Shown piece by piece: positions 45,568 through 54,027 of a stretch of DNA of 64,000 nt. The stretch is from Streptomyces griseocarneus. Lineage in GTDB: Bacteria; Actinomycetota; Actinomycetes; Streptomycetales; Streptomycetaceae. A model generated the notes under the pieces. The model made no database searches, was not told the origin of the DNA, and saw only the letters and a program-made list of their open reading frames with translations. The translations under genes were made by a program, and so were the position numbers. The stretch covers positions 99,276-163,275 of the forward strand of contig PENC01000016.1 in NCBI GenBank assembly GCA_003674045.1. Direction: 5' to 3'. The first letter of the stretch is position 1, and every line of letters starts with the position of its first letter.

Positions 45568-47799
45568 TCAGCGGCAGACGGCCAGCGCGTCCAGGGCCAC
45601 GGCGCCCTGGCCGCGGTCCAGCACCACGAGGGGGTTGATGTCCAGCTCGGCGAGTTCGTCGCCCAGTTCCAGGGCCATGCGCTGGACGCGCAGGACGGTT
45701 TCCACGAGCGCGTCCACGTCGGCGGGCGGTGCCCCCCGGACGCCCTCCAGCAGCGCGCCGCCCCGCAGTTCGCGGAGCATCGCGCGCGTCCGGTCCTCGT
45801 CGAACGGCGGGACGCCCACGGCGGTGTCGCGCAGCACTTCCACCAGCACTCCGCCCAGCCCCACCGTCACGGTGGGGCCGAAGAGGGGGTCGGGCGAGAT
45901 GCCGACGGCCATCTCCACGCCATGGCCGACGAGTTGGCAGACGAGGATGCCGTCCAGGGGCAGCCCTTCGTAGCGGGCGATGTCGGTCAGTTCGCGATAC
46001 GCGTCGCGGGCCTGGCTGGCCGAGGTCAGGCCGATCTTGACGAGGCCGAGCTCGGTCTTGTGAGCGAGCTGGGGCCCGGACGCCTTCATCACGACGGGAT
46101 AGCCGACGAGCCCGGCCGCCCGTACGGCCGCCGCGGCGCTGGTCACGAGCTGTTCCCGGGGGACCCGGATGCCGTACGCGCGCAGCAGTTGCTTCGCCGC
46201 GTGCTCGCTGAGCCGCTCGCCCGGCCGCAGCAGGGCCCGCGCCTTGCGGACGGAGGGGGAGGGGACGCGCGGGGCGTCCTCGAACGGGGAGCGGTAGCGG
46301 GCGACGAAGCGGTGGTGGTCGAGATACGCGCGTACGGCCGTGACGCAGTTGGCGAAGGTGCGGAAGGTCGCGACGCGGGAGGAGCCGAGGAGGGTCCGCC
46401 GGTAGGCGTCCTCGGTGCCGGCCGGGGAGCCCCAGACCACGCAGACGAGCTTGTCCGTCTCCTCGGCCGCCGCCACGAGATCCCGGACGAGGATGTCGCT
46501 CAGGGGCGGGAAGGGGCCGGGGATGGGACAGACGAGGACGCCGACCGCCGGGTCGGCGAGCAGGGCGTCGATGATCTTCCGTCCGCGGGCGTCCCCGACC
46601 GGGTGGCCGCCGCTGTCCACGGGGTTCGCGACGCCGAGGTAGTCCGGGATCCACTGGTGCAGCTCGTGCTGCTTCGTGGCGGCGAGCGTGGGGAGTGCGA
46701 GGCCCGCGGCCGTGGCGAGGTCCGCGAAATGCGCCCCCGTGCCGCCGGAGATCGAATAGACGGCGACGCCGTCGGCGCGGGGCGGGCGCGCGCGGGCCAG
46801 CAGGGCCGACGTGTCCTGGAGTTCGTCCAGGCCGTCGACGCGGATCACGCCGAACTGCCGCATGGCGGCGTCCACCACGTCGTCGGCGCCCGTCAGCTTG
46901 CCGGTGTGGGTGGCGGCGGTGCGGGCGCCCGTCTCCGTGCGGCCGACCTTCACGGCGACGACGGGCACCTTGTGCCGGGCCGCCCGGTCCGCGGCCAGCA
47001 GGAAGGCGCGGCCGTCTTTGAACCCCTCCACGTACGCGGCGACGGCCCCGACCTCCGGCCGGGTGGCGAAGTACGAGATGAAGTCCGCGCACTCCAGGTC
47101 GGCCTCGTTGCCGGTCGGGGCCCAGTGCGAGAGCCGGATGCCCAGTTCCTGGAGGGAGAAGAGCGGTCTGCCCTGGTGGCCCGACTGGGTGATCAGGGCG
47201 ATGGCGGGGCCGTCCAGGTCGTCGCGGAACTCCTCGAAGGCGTTGAGGTTGGTGTTCGGGCCGAGGAGCCGGACGCCCGCCCGGCGGGCCGCCGCGGCGA
47301 GCCGGGCCTGCGCGGCGGCGCCCTCCGGCCCGGACTCGGCGAAACCCGAGGCGAAGGCGACGGCGAACGCCGCCTTCCGGTCGGCCGTGACCTCCGCGAG
47401 CTGCTCCAGGACGGGCAGGGGGTCGGCCACGAGGAGGACGGCGAGATCGACGCGTTCGGGCAGGTCGGCGACCGAGGGGTGGCAGGGGAGGCCGAAGACC
47501 TTCTCGCGGGTGGGGTGCACGGGGTGCAGCCGGGCGCCGACGCGCTCGGCCCAGGCGACGAGCTGCCGGGTGATCCCGGTGTTGGGCCTGCCCTCGCTGT
47601 CCGAGGCCCCGACGACGGCGACGCTCTCGGGGCGGAAGAAACGGTCGAGGTCGGGTACGTCCGAGCGCAGCGGCCGCCCGCTGACGTCCAGGTCCTCGGC
47701 GGTGCTGCCGTGGACGGCGGGTCCCCGGCGTTCGCCGCAGGCCGCCACGCGGGCCGGGCGGGAGGTGGTGGTGAGGGTGCCGTGAGTCGATCCAAGCAT
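45568..47799 (-). CDS. ADP-forming acyl-CoA synthetase (acetate-CoA ligase family)
   Basis: 743 residues with fused domains: CoA-binding Rossmann (FFRPESVAVVGASDSEGRPN, about 55-180), succinyl-CoA ligase-like flavodoxin domain, and C-terminal ATP-grasp (about 500-740, VMKASGPQLAHKTELGLVKIGL and ELDINPLVVLDRG). The phospho-His region reads ATHTGKLTGADDV. Makes or cleaves a CoA thioester with ATP/ADP, reversibly in related enzymes. ATG 47799. It is divergent from a DUF35 gene, with operator site 4 between. Confidence 0.9.
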   Translation of the reverse strand: MLGSTHGTLTTTSRPARVAACGERRGPAVHGSTAEDLDVSGRPLRSDVPDLDRFFRPESVAVVGASDSEGRPNTGITRQLVAWAERVGARLHPVHPTREKVFGLPCHPSVADLPERVDLAVLLVADPLPVLEQLAEVTADRKAAFAVAFASGFAESGPEGAAAQARLAAAARRAGVRLLGPNTNLNAFEEFRDDLDGPAIALITQSGHQGRPLFSLQELGIRLSHWAPTGNEADLECADFISYFATRPEVGAVAAYVEGFKDGRAFLLAADRAARHKVPVVAVKVGRTETGARTAATHTGKLTGADDVVDAAMRQFGVIRVDGLDELQDTSALLARARPPRADGVAVYSISGGTGAHFADLATAAGLALPTLAATKQHELHQWIPDYLGVANPVDSGGHPVGDARGRKIIDALLADPAVGVLVCPIPGPFPPLSDILVRDLVAAAEETDKLVCVVWGSPAGTEDAYRRTLLGSSRVATFRTFANCVTAVRAYLDHHRFVARYRSPFEDAPRVPSPSVRKARALLRPGERLSEHAAKQLLRAYGIRVPREQLVTSAAAAVRAAGLVGYPVVMKASGPQLAHKTELGLVKIGLTSASQARDAYRELTDIARYEGLPLDGILVCQLVGHGVEMAVGISPDPLFGPTVTVGLGGVLVEVLRDTAVGVPPFDEDRTRAMLRELRGGALLEGVRGAPPADVDALVETVLRVQRMALELGDELAELDINPLVVLDRGQGAVALDALAVCR

Positions 47800-47857
47800 C
47801 GTTCTCGTCCACTCCTGCTCAAGGGCCGACGGGACTGACGTACGAACAAGGCTACCG

Positions 47858-47876
47858 ATCTGACGTGACGTCAGGA
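47858..47876 (+). promoter_or_regulatory. CTGAC-N5-GTCAG operator (site 4, perfect)
   Basis: CTGACgtgacGTCAG at 47860-47874 between the divergent ADP-forming synthetase (start 47799) and DUF35 (start 47907) genes. A further half-site ctgac is at 47835. On the minus strand tagcct follows within ten bases as a candidate -10. Confidence 0.8.
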
Positions 47877-47906
47877 AAGATGTGGGGACACCGGGGGAAA
47901 TGACGA

Positions 47907-48356
47907 ATGACCGATGGAGCGAGGGGAGTTGACGCCTTGGACGCGCGGGACCGTTTCGATGTCCCCGGGGTCGACGCCTTCACCCGTCCGTACTGGGAGG
48001 CCGCCGCGCGGGGGAGGCTCCTGATACGCCGCTGCCGCGCCGCAGGATGCGGAAGGGCGCACCACTGTCCACGGGAGATCTGCCCACGCTGCTGGAGCGA
48101 GGACGTCGTCTGGGAGGAGGCGACCGGCCGCGCCACGCTCTACACCTGGTCCGTCGTCCATATGAACGACCTTTCGCCGTTCGCCGGGCGGCTGCCGTAC
48201 ACGGCCGCCGTCGTGGACCTCGCGGAAGGGCCGCGCGTGGCCACGGAGGTCGTCGAGTGCCCCGAGGAGCTGCTGCGGATCGGCATGGACCTCCGGGCCG
48301 CCTTCCGCGATCTTCCTGGAACCCCCTGGAAAGCGCCCGTCTTCCGCCCGTGTTGA
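47907..48356 (+). CDS. DUF35/OB-fold zinc-ribbon protein, pair 1
   Basis: 149 residues: zinc-ribbon cysteines in CRAAGCGRAHHCPREICPRC (four Cys), then an OB fold (GRATLYTWSVVH ... PYTAAVVDL). DUF35 proteins pair with thiolase-like partners and are needed for retro-aldol cleavage of steroid side-chain CoA esters (Ltp2-DUF35, ChsH2). The likely partner is the thiolase-like protein encoded at 49724-50899. ATG 47907. The GNAT gene starts directly after the stop. Confidence 0.88.
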   Translation: MTDGARGVDALDARDRFDVPGVDAFTRPYWEAAARGRLLIRRCRAAGCGRAHHCPREICPRCWSEDVVWEEATGRATLYTWSVVHMNDLSPFAGRLPYTAAVVDLAEGPRVATEVVECPEELLRIGMDLRAAFRDLPGTPWKAPVFRPC

Positions 48357-48974
48357 ATGCCGGGCATGGACGACATGGACGAATCGAGGGCATGGGGCCC
48401 GGCCTGGACGGACGATTTCGGCCTCGCGCTGCGCCCGTGGGCCGACGGCGATCTGGACGCCGTGCTCCGGGGCATAGCGGACCCCGAGTTCCGCCGCTGG
48501 AACGCCATCACCGTGCCCACGCCGGACGAGGACGGCGCGCGGGCCTTCCTGGAGCGCCGCGTGGCCGAACGGGAACGGGGCGCGACCGCGTCGTTCGCGG
48601 TCACCGCGCCGGCGGAGGGGCCCGGCACGGTCGTGGGCAGCGTCGCCCTCTCCGCGATCGACAATCTGCACCGCAGCGCCCGCGTCAGCTACTGGGTGCT
48701 GCCCGAGTACCGGGGCCGGGGCTACGCCGCGCGGGCCCTGGAAGCACTCACCCGGTGGGCGTTCCACGGCGAGCCGCGGCTGCACCGGCTGGAGCTCGGG
48801 CACGCCTTGGGGAACGACGCCTCGTGCCGCGTCGCGGAGCGGTGCTCGTACGGCCTCGAAGGCACTCTGCGGGGCGCGATGCCGGGGAGCGACGGCGGGA
48901 TGTGGGACATCCACCTGCACGCCCGGCTCGCCATGGACCCGGCGCCCGACCTCACGGCCAGAGCAGCCCGGTGA
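48357..48974 (+). CDS. GNAT family N-acetyltransferase
   Basis: 205 residues, RimJ/RimL type. SYWVLPEYRGRGYAARALEAL contains the acetyl-CoA loop (about 113-132) and LHRLELGHALGNDASCRVAERCSYGLEGTLRGA the C-terminal motif. The substrate is unknown. ATG 48357 directly follows the DUF35 stop; its last 23 bases overlap the convergent PNPOx-like gene. Confidence 0.88.
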   Translation: MPGMDDMDESRAWGPAWTDDFGLALRPWADGDLDAVLRGIADPEFRRWNAITVPTPDEDGARAFLERRVAERERGATASFAVTAPAEGPGTVVGSVALSAIDNLHRSARVSYWVLPEYRGRGYAARALEALTRWAFHGEPRLHRLELGHALGNDASCRVAERCSYGLEGTLRGAMPGSDGGMWDIHLHARLAMDPAPDLTARAAR

Positions 48975-49635
48975 CCCAGCCGCCGTCCCCGGTGCGGCGG
49001 TAGACGAGGCGCACGTGCCGCCTGCGGGCGTCACCCTGGAAGAACTCGACCTCGTCCGCCCGCAGCACGTAGAGCGTCCAGCTGTCGACGGGGGCGTCGG
49101 GCTCGCGCAATGCCCGTTCCCACGCCGCGTCGGACGCCCGCTCCAGCTCGGCGAGGCCGGGCAGCGGCTCGCTCTGCCTGCCCACCAGCGCGGCCGCCAG
49201 GGCGCCGGGCGAGCGCGCGGCGAGGTCGGCCCGGCTCTCCGCGGGGCCCGCGGCCGTGACGCCGCCCCGCACCCGTACCTGGCGCCCGACCGCGGGCCAG
49301 TAGAAGCCCAGGGCCGCTTCCGGCCGGACCGCCAGCTCGCGCCCCTTGCGGCTCGTGCGGTGCGTGCCGAAGTGCCAGCCGCGCTCGTCCGCGTCGTGGA
49401 GCATGACGGTGCGCACGGACGGCGAGCCGTTCGCGTCCGCCGTCGCCAGCGTCATGGTGTGCGGCTCGGGCGTGCCCGCCTCGGCGGCCTCGCGCAGCCA
49501 CTGCCGGAAGAGGGGCAGCGGCTCGGCGGGCGCGCGGTCCGGATCGAAGCGGGGCAGCTCGTTCTCCCACACACGCAGGGAGCGCAGCAGCGCGCGGAAG
49601 GACTCCTGGCAGCCGTCGGCGGTTTCGTCGCTCAT
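48952..49635 (-). CDS. Pyridoxamine 5'-phosphate oxidase family protein
   Basis: 227 residues with the split-barrel FMN fold of PdxH: EPHTMTLATADANGSPSVRTVML, the phosphate-binding THRTSRKGRELAVRPEAALGFYW, and the C-terminal HVRLVYRRTGDGGWVTGLLWP, close to the PdxH ending R-x-x-Y/W...W-x-x-x-RL-x-P but lacking its final RL. It may be a pyridoxamine oxidase or a phenazine-type relative (PhzG). ATG 49635 is chosen over the open extension to 49674. Unrelated in function to the CoA genes around it. Confidence 0.82.
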   Translation of the reverse strand: MSDETADGCQESFRALLRSLRVWENELPRFDPDRAPAEPLPLFRQWLREAAEAGTPEPHTMTLATADANGSPSVRTVMLHDADERGWHFGTHRTSRKGRELAVRPEAALGFYWPAVGRQVRVRGGVTAAGPAESRADLAARSPGALAAALVGRQSEPLPGLAELERASDAAWERALREPDAPVDSWTLYVLRADEVEFFQGDARRRHVRLVYRRTGDGGWVTGLLWP

Positions 49636-49723
49636 GTGCCCATCCAAGCGCCTGCGCGGTGTCTGCGGGGGCACGGGGCGGGGCGGGCGGCATCGCGGTC
49701 CGTCGGTGTCCCGGGTGCCGGGA

Positions 49724-50899
49724 TCAGTCGCGCCCGAGTATCAGCGTGCCGGAGGAGCAGAACCAGCCGCCCGTGCCCGAGGCGACGGCGAGCCGGGGGA
49801 GCGTGCCGTCCCGCCTGCGCACCTGGCGGCCCTCCTCGGCCTCGCCCCGGAGCTGGCGCACCGCCTCGACCAGCAGGAACAGGCCCCGCATGCCGGGGTG
49901 GCAGGCGGACAGGCCGCCGCCGTCCGTATTGACCGGCAGCGCGCCGCCGATCGTCAGCCGCCCCTTCTCCACGAACGCGCCCCCCTCGCCCTTCGCGCAG
50001 AAACCGAGATCCTCCAGCGTCACCAGCGTCATGTAGGTGAACGCGTCGTACAGCTCCGCCACATCGATGTCCTGCGGGGTGACTCCCGCCCGGCGGAAGG
50101 CGAGGGGCCCGGAGACCGCGGCCGGGGTCACCGTGAAGTCGTCCCACTCCGCCAACGTCGCGTGGGAGAGCGCGGTTCCCGTGCCCAGCACCCACACGGG
50201 TGAGGTATCGGTGTCGGCCACGTACTCCTCCGCCGCGAGCAGCACCGCGCAGCCGCCATCGGACCTGACGCAGCACTGGAGCCTGGTGAACGGATCGGCG
50301 ACCACCGGGCCCGCGAGCACGTCGTCGACGGTGACCGGCGTGCGGTACATGGCGTGCGGATTGAAAGCCGCGTTGGCGCGGGTTTGAACGGCGACTTCGG
50401 CAAACTGCCGGAGCGTCGTGCCGTACTGGTGCATGTGCCGCCGTGCCGCCATCGCGTACTTGGCGATGAGGGTGTGTCCGTACGGTGCCTCGAACTGGGC
50501 CGGTCCGTGTGTGCCGAAGGACAGGGCGGCGGTGCGGCGGCCCGCTTTGAGGTCGGCGCGGGCGGTGGAGCCGTAGACCAGGAGCACGGCGTTCGCGTGC
50601 CCGGCCGCGATGGCGTCGGTGGCGTGAGCGGCCATGACCTCCCAGGCCGCGCCCCCGACGGAGGTCGAGTCGGCCCAGGTCGGCCGCAGCCCCAGGTGGT
50701 CGGCGACCTCCACGGGGGCGAGCGTGCCCAGACCGGCCGAGGCCAGGCCGTCGATCACGGACCTGTCGAGGCCCGAGTCGGCCAGGGCGCGACGGGCGGC
50801 CTGGGCGTGCAGGGCGTACGGAGTGGCGTGGTCGACGCGGCCGCAGTCCGAGAGCGCGACACCGGCGACGGCGACCCTGCGCGGGCGGTCAGGACCCAT
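49724..50899 (-). CDS. Thiolase-like lipid-transfer protein, pair 1
   Basis: 391 residues of the thiolase-like (SCP-x/Ltp) family. At the nucleophile position it reads TSVGGAAWEVM with no cysteine, so ordinary thiolysis is not expected; the late motif GGGLSACHPGMRG keeps His-Pro. ELYDAFTYMTLVTLEDLGFC and NTDGG are typical of partners of DUF35 proteins. ATG 50899 has no ribosome-binding site; on its strand taccgt lies seven bases upstream as a leaderless -10, overlapped by operator site 5. Proposed partner: DUF35 protein at 47907. Confidence 0.87.
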   Translation of the reverse strand: MGPDRPRRVAVAGVALSDCGRVDHATPYALHAQAARRALADSGLDRSVIDGLASAGLGTLAPVEVADHLGLRPTWADSTSVGGAAWEVMAAHATDAIAAGHANAVLLVYGSTARADLKAGRRTAALSFGTHGPAQFEAPYGHTLIAKYAMAARRHMHQYGTTLRQFAEVAVQTRANAAFNPHAMYRTPVTVDDVLAGPVVADPFTRLQCCVRSDGGCAVLLAAEEYVADTDTSPVWVLGTGTALSHATLAEWDDFTVTPAAVSGPLAFRRAGVTPQDIDVAELYDAFTYMTLVTLEDLGFCAKGEGGAFVEKGRLTIGGALPVNTDGGGLSACHPGMRGLFLLVEAVRQLRGEAEEGRQVRRRDGTLPRLAVASGTGGWFCSSGTLILGRD

Positions 50900-50901
50900 G
50901 C

Positions 50902-50920
50902 ATCTGACGGTACATCAGAT
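50902..50920. promoter_or_regulatory. CTGAC-N5-GTCAG-type operator (site 5)
   Basis: ATCTGACggtacATCAGAT at 50902-50920, arms ATCTGA/TCAGAT with one mismatch to the core. It starts three bases from the thiolase ATG and covers its -10, and lies 65 bases before the acyl-CoA dehydrogenase start. Confidence 0.78.
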
Positions 50921-50984
50921 CTGCTCTGGGAACGGCGGGTTGCGCCGCTTACGATGGCGTCCCACCGTTCGGGAGGAGTCCGCC

Positions 50985-52220
50985 GTGGATACCGCGTTGA
51001 GCGAGGAACAGGACGGGATACGCAGGACCTTGCGCGAGCTGCTGCACAAGCGCTGCGCGCCGGACGGCGTCAGAGCCGCGGTCCGTACGGCGGCCGGATA
51101 CGACGGGGCGCTGTGGCGGCAGCTCGCGCGGCAGCTCGGCCTCCCGGGGCTCGCCGTGGAGCGGCGCTACGGCGGCGCGGGCTGCGGGCCCACGGAGGCG
51201 GCACTGGCCTGCGAGGAGACGGGCCGGGTGCTGCTGCCGTCCCCGCTGCTGGCCACGGCCTGGCTGGTGGCCCCGCTGATCGCCGCCCTGGGCACGCGGG
51301 AGCAGCGTTCGGAGACGCTGCCCCGGATGGTCACCGGCGAGCTGACAGGAGCGCTCGTCCTGCCGGGCGCCGCGCCGATGGAGGCGCTCGGCCTGACCGG
51401 CGCGAACGAGGGGGCGTGGGCTGGCGGTGGCCGCACGGGCGGCGTCCAGGCGCGACCGGCTGCCGACGGTTCCGGCTGGCGGCTCTACGGCGAGGCCGCG
51501 CAGGTCCTCGACGGGCACAGCGCGGGCCTGCTGCTCGTCGCCGCGCGCACAGGCGGGTACGCGCGTGGCCGTACCGCCCTGTTCGTCCTGCGGCCGGACC
51601 GGGCGCGCGGTGTGCACCGCACCCGGCTGACGGCCCTGGACGAGACCCGGCCGCAGGCCCGCGTCGAGCTGCGCGACGCCGAGGCCGACCTGCTCGGGCC
51701 CGCCGGGAGCGGCGCCGACGTGGCCGCGGCACTCGCGCGGGTCGGCGGCAACGCCGCGACCGCCCTCGCGGCGGAGGCCGTGGGAGCCGCCGACCGGACT
51801 CTGGAGCTGACGGTCGAGCACGTGCGCTCCCGTGAACAGTTCGGCAGGCCGATCGGTTCCTTCCAGGCGGTCAAGCACCGGCTGGCCGACCTGTACGTGG
51901 CGGTGCAGGCGGCGCGTTCCGCGGCGTACTACGCGGCATGGGCGGCCGGTCTGCCACCCGCGGGAGGCGACGACATGACGGCCGTGGCCGGAGGTCTCGC
52001 GCTCGGGCAGGCACTCGAGGCACTGACATCCGTCGCGGGGGAGGCCGTGCAACTGCACGGCGGCATGGGAGTGACCTGGGAGCACGACGTGCAGCTGTAC
52101 TTCAAGCGAGCCGCTTCGGACGCGCTGCTGTTCGGCCCTGTGCACCGGTTGCGGGCCCGCGCCGCGGACAGTGCCGGCCTGTTTGACGTCCGGGGCGCCC
52201 GGGAAGCGGTCGCGTCATGA
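50985..52220 (+). CDS. Acyl-CoA dehydrogenase, beta-type
   Basis: 411 residues. Like the protein at 32561, it keeps the C-terminal signature (REQFGRPIGSFQAVKHRLADLY, LHGGMGVTWEHDVQLYFKRA) but lacks the CQGxSEPxAGSD motif, so it probably needs an alpha-type partner, perhaps the product at 37173. GTG 50985 follows gggaggag. It overlaps the next gene in ATGA. Operator site 5 is in its promoter. Confidence 0.88.
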   Translation: MDTALSEEQDGIRRTLRELLHKRCAPDGVRAAVRTAAGYDGALWRQLARQLGLPGLAVERRYGGAGCGPTEAALACEETGRVLLPSPLLATAWLVAPLIAALGTREQRSETLPRMVTGELTGALVLPGAAPMEALGLTGANEGAWAGGGRTGGVQARPAADGSGWRLYGEAAQVLDGHSAGLLLVAARTGGYARGRTALFVLRPDRARGVHRTRLTALDETRPQARVELRDAEADLLGPAGSGADVAAALARVGGNAATALAAEAVGAADRTLELTVEHVRSREQFGRPIGSFQAVKHRLADLYVAVQAARSAAYYAAWAAGLPPAGGDDMTAVAGGLALGQALEALTSVAGEAVQLHGGMGVTWEHDVQLYFKRAASDALLFGPVHRLRARAADSAGLFDVRGAREAVAS

Positions 52221-52720
52221 CCGGCGTCGTGGAACGGACGGTGCAGCGGGTGTCGTCGACCCGCGCCTTCGCGCGCGTGGCGCCGTATGTCGTACCGGCG
52301 CTGGACCGCGCGGTGCACCGGCTGTCCGGCGGCAGGACGATGCTCAGCGCGCGGATGCTGCCCGGTCTCGTACTGACGTCGACAGGAGCGCGCAGCGGAC
52401 AGCGGCGGACGACGCCGCTCGCCTGCATGCGGGAGGGCGATCCCACGCGTTCCTGGGTGCTGGTCGGCAGCAATTTCGGCAGGCCCGGCCATCCGGCCTG
52501 GACGGCGAACCTGCTGGCGCACCCCGACGCGGAGATCAGCTGGCGGGGCCGCGACATTCCCGTACGGGCGCGGCTGCTCAGCGGTTCGGAACGGGCCGCG
52601 GCGTGGTCGGCAGTGGTGCGGTTCTGGCCTCCGTACGCGCGCTACCAGGCACGTGTGGAGCGTGAGATCCGGTTGTTCCGGCTGGAACCGCGCGAGCGGC
52701 GCGGCAGCGCGGAGGTATGA
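52217..52720 (+). CDS. Deazaflavin (F420)-dependent nitroreductase family protein
   Basis: 167 residues of the Ddn-like split-barrel family: LTSTGARSGQRRTTPLACMREGD and GSNFGRPGHPAWTANLLAHPDAEI are the cofactor-binding signatures. Members reduce quinones or enones with F420H2. It overlaps the acyl-CoA dehydrogenase stop by four bases, so it probably acts in the same pathway, for example on an unsaturated ring or ketone; this is inference. Confidence 0.88.
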   Translation: MTGVVERTVQRVSSTRAFARVAPYVVPALDRAVHRLSGGRTMLSARMLPGLVLTSTGARSGQRRTTPLACMREGDPTRSWVLVGSNFGRPGHPAWTANLLAHPDAEISWRGRDIPVRARLLSGSERAAAWSAVVRFWPPYARYQARVEREIRLFRLEPRERRGSAEV

Positions 52721-52890
52721 GGAGGCGCGGGGAGGGACACGCCGGGAGGCATGTCGATGGGCATGCCGAGGGGCATGTCACTGCGGCGGGCCGCTCCGGC
52801 CCGAGCCGGGAGTGGCCCGCCGCTGCGATGACAGGACGTGCGAGGCGCTGACGCGCCGCCGGAGGGGCTTTCCGCCGTTGCGCGGCCCCG

Positions 52891-53538
52891 TTACTTGGTC
52901 GGCTTCTTGCCGGTGATGCCCAGGTGGACGAGGAGCGCGAGGTTGGGCTTGAGCTCGGCCTGCTTGACGCCCCAGCTCTGGAAGCCCTTCTGGTGCGAGG
53001 CCACCGCGGCGAGCATCGCCACCAGGGACCCGGCGACCGCGGCGGGGTTGACGTCCTTGTCCACCTTGCCCTTGGACTGGAGCTCCTTGACGGAGTCCGT
53101 GAGGGAGTTGGTGACCGCGTTGAGGATCTTCATGCGGATCTTGTAGAACCGCTTGTCCCCCTCGGCCGCGCCGAGGTCGACGACGCGCAGGATGGCGTCG
53201 TGCTTGCGCCAGAAGCCGAGGAAGCCGTCGACCAGCTCCTCCGCGGCCTGCCAGCCGGACTTGCCGACCCAGGAGCGCCCGGCCACGAGGTCGGTGAGAC
53301 CTGCGCCCTCCTTCGCCATCTCCTCGGCGATCTCGAGGACGGCGCCCTCGACGTCCGGGAAGTACTGGTAGAAGGTCGCGGGGGAGGTGCCGGCCTTGCG
53401 CGCGACGTCGATGACCTTCACGTCGCGGTACGGCGAGGAGCTGAGCATTTCACTGAGGCAGTCGAGCAGCTTCTGCCGCGTCGCCTGTCCGCGCCGACCG
53501 GCCACACGGCCGTCGACGGTGCGTACTTGTCCTGTCAT
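52891..53538 (-). CDS. TetR family regulator, candidate repressor of the catabolic block
   Basis: 215 residues. The HTH (about 20-65) ends in VARKAGTSPATFYQYFPDVEG; the ligand domain is helical with no family I can name. On its own strand taagct lies six bases before ATG 53538, the spacing of a leaderless promoter, and CTGTCatgccGTCAG (one mismatch from the block's operator motif) spans its start codon, suggesting autoregulation. It is the only TetR gene in the window and the best candidate to bind the CTGAC-N5-GTCAG sites; acyl-CoA would be a plausible inducer. Confidence 0.88.
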   Translation of the reverse strand: MTGQVRTVDGRVAGRRGQATRQKLLDCLSEMLSSSPYRDVKVIDVARKAGTSPATFYQYFPDVEGAVLEIAEEMAKEGAGLTDLVAGRSWVGKSGWQAAEELVDGFLGFWRKHDAILRVVDLGAAEGDKRFYKIRMKILNAVTNSLTDSVKELQSKGKVDKDVNPAAVAGSLVAMLAAVASHQKGFQSWGVKQAELKPNLALLVHLGITGKKPTK

Positions 53539-53546
53539 GCCGTCAG
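53532..53546 (-). promoter_or_regulatory. CTGAC-N5-GTCAG-type operator over the tetR start (site 6, one mismatch)
   Basis: CTGTCatgccGTCAG; the central bases include the tetR start codon read on the other strand. It lies next to the leaderless -10 taagct of tetR. Confidence 0.6.
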
Positions 53547-54027
53547 CTTACCGAGGGGTGATCGGAGCGCGATTCGGCCGCATGCAAATGGGGGGAGGGG
53601 TGCGGGACGGTGCGTAAGGCCAGCTCAGGGGGTATACGGAGGGCACTGCGAGAGGCGATGCGGATTGGCCCGTACCGGTGAATCGTCTTATCGACAGGCT
53701 GTGGACGGGGCCGCTCGGGAGGGGTTTCCCACAGTTGTCCACAGGCCGCGTGAAAAACGCGTTCCCCCGATACCGTGGCAGTCGTGGGAACCCCGCGGGC
53801 GGGCCGCGAAGCCCGTGGGGGTAACGGAGCGTCACGATGCGGGAGTGGTGGTACGGCGCGCGAGGCGGGTGCTCGTGCGTACGGCCGGGACACGGCGAAG
53901 CACGACCCGGGTTCGCCACCGGGCCGCTCGCCAGGAAGAATCAGTATGCGTACCCCGGAGATAATTCGCGGTGAGACGCTGCACGGGGCTGAAACCCTTC
54001 AAGCCCCCACGGGGAGGTGGCAGGCCA
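53547..54027. other. tetR-afsK divergent region with DnaA-box-like sites
   Basis: A consensus Streptomyces DnaA box TTGTCCACA at 53735-53743 and an inverted near match TGTGGACGG at 53700-53708. The rest holds the afsK leader; no other gene is credible. Confidence 0.55.
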
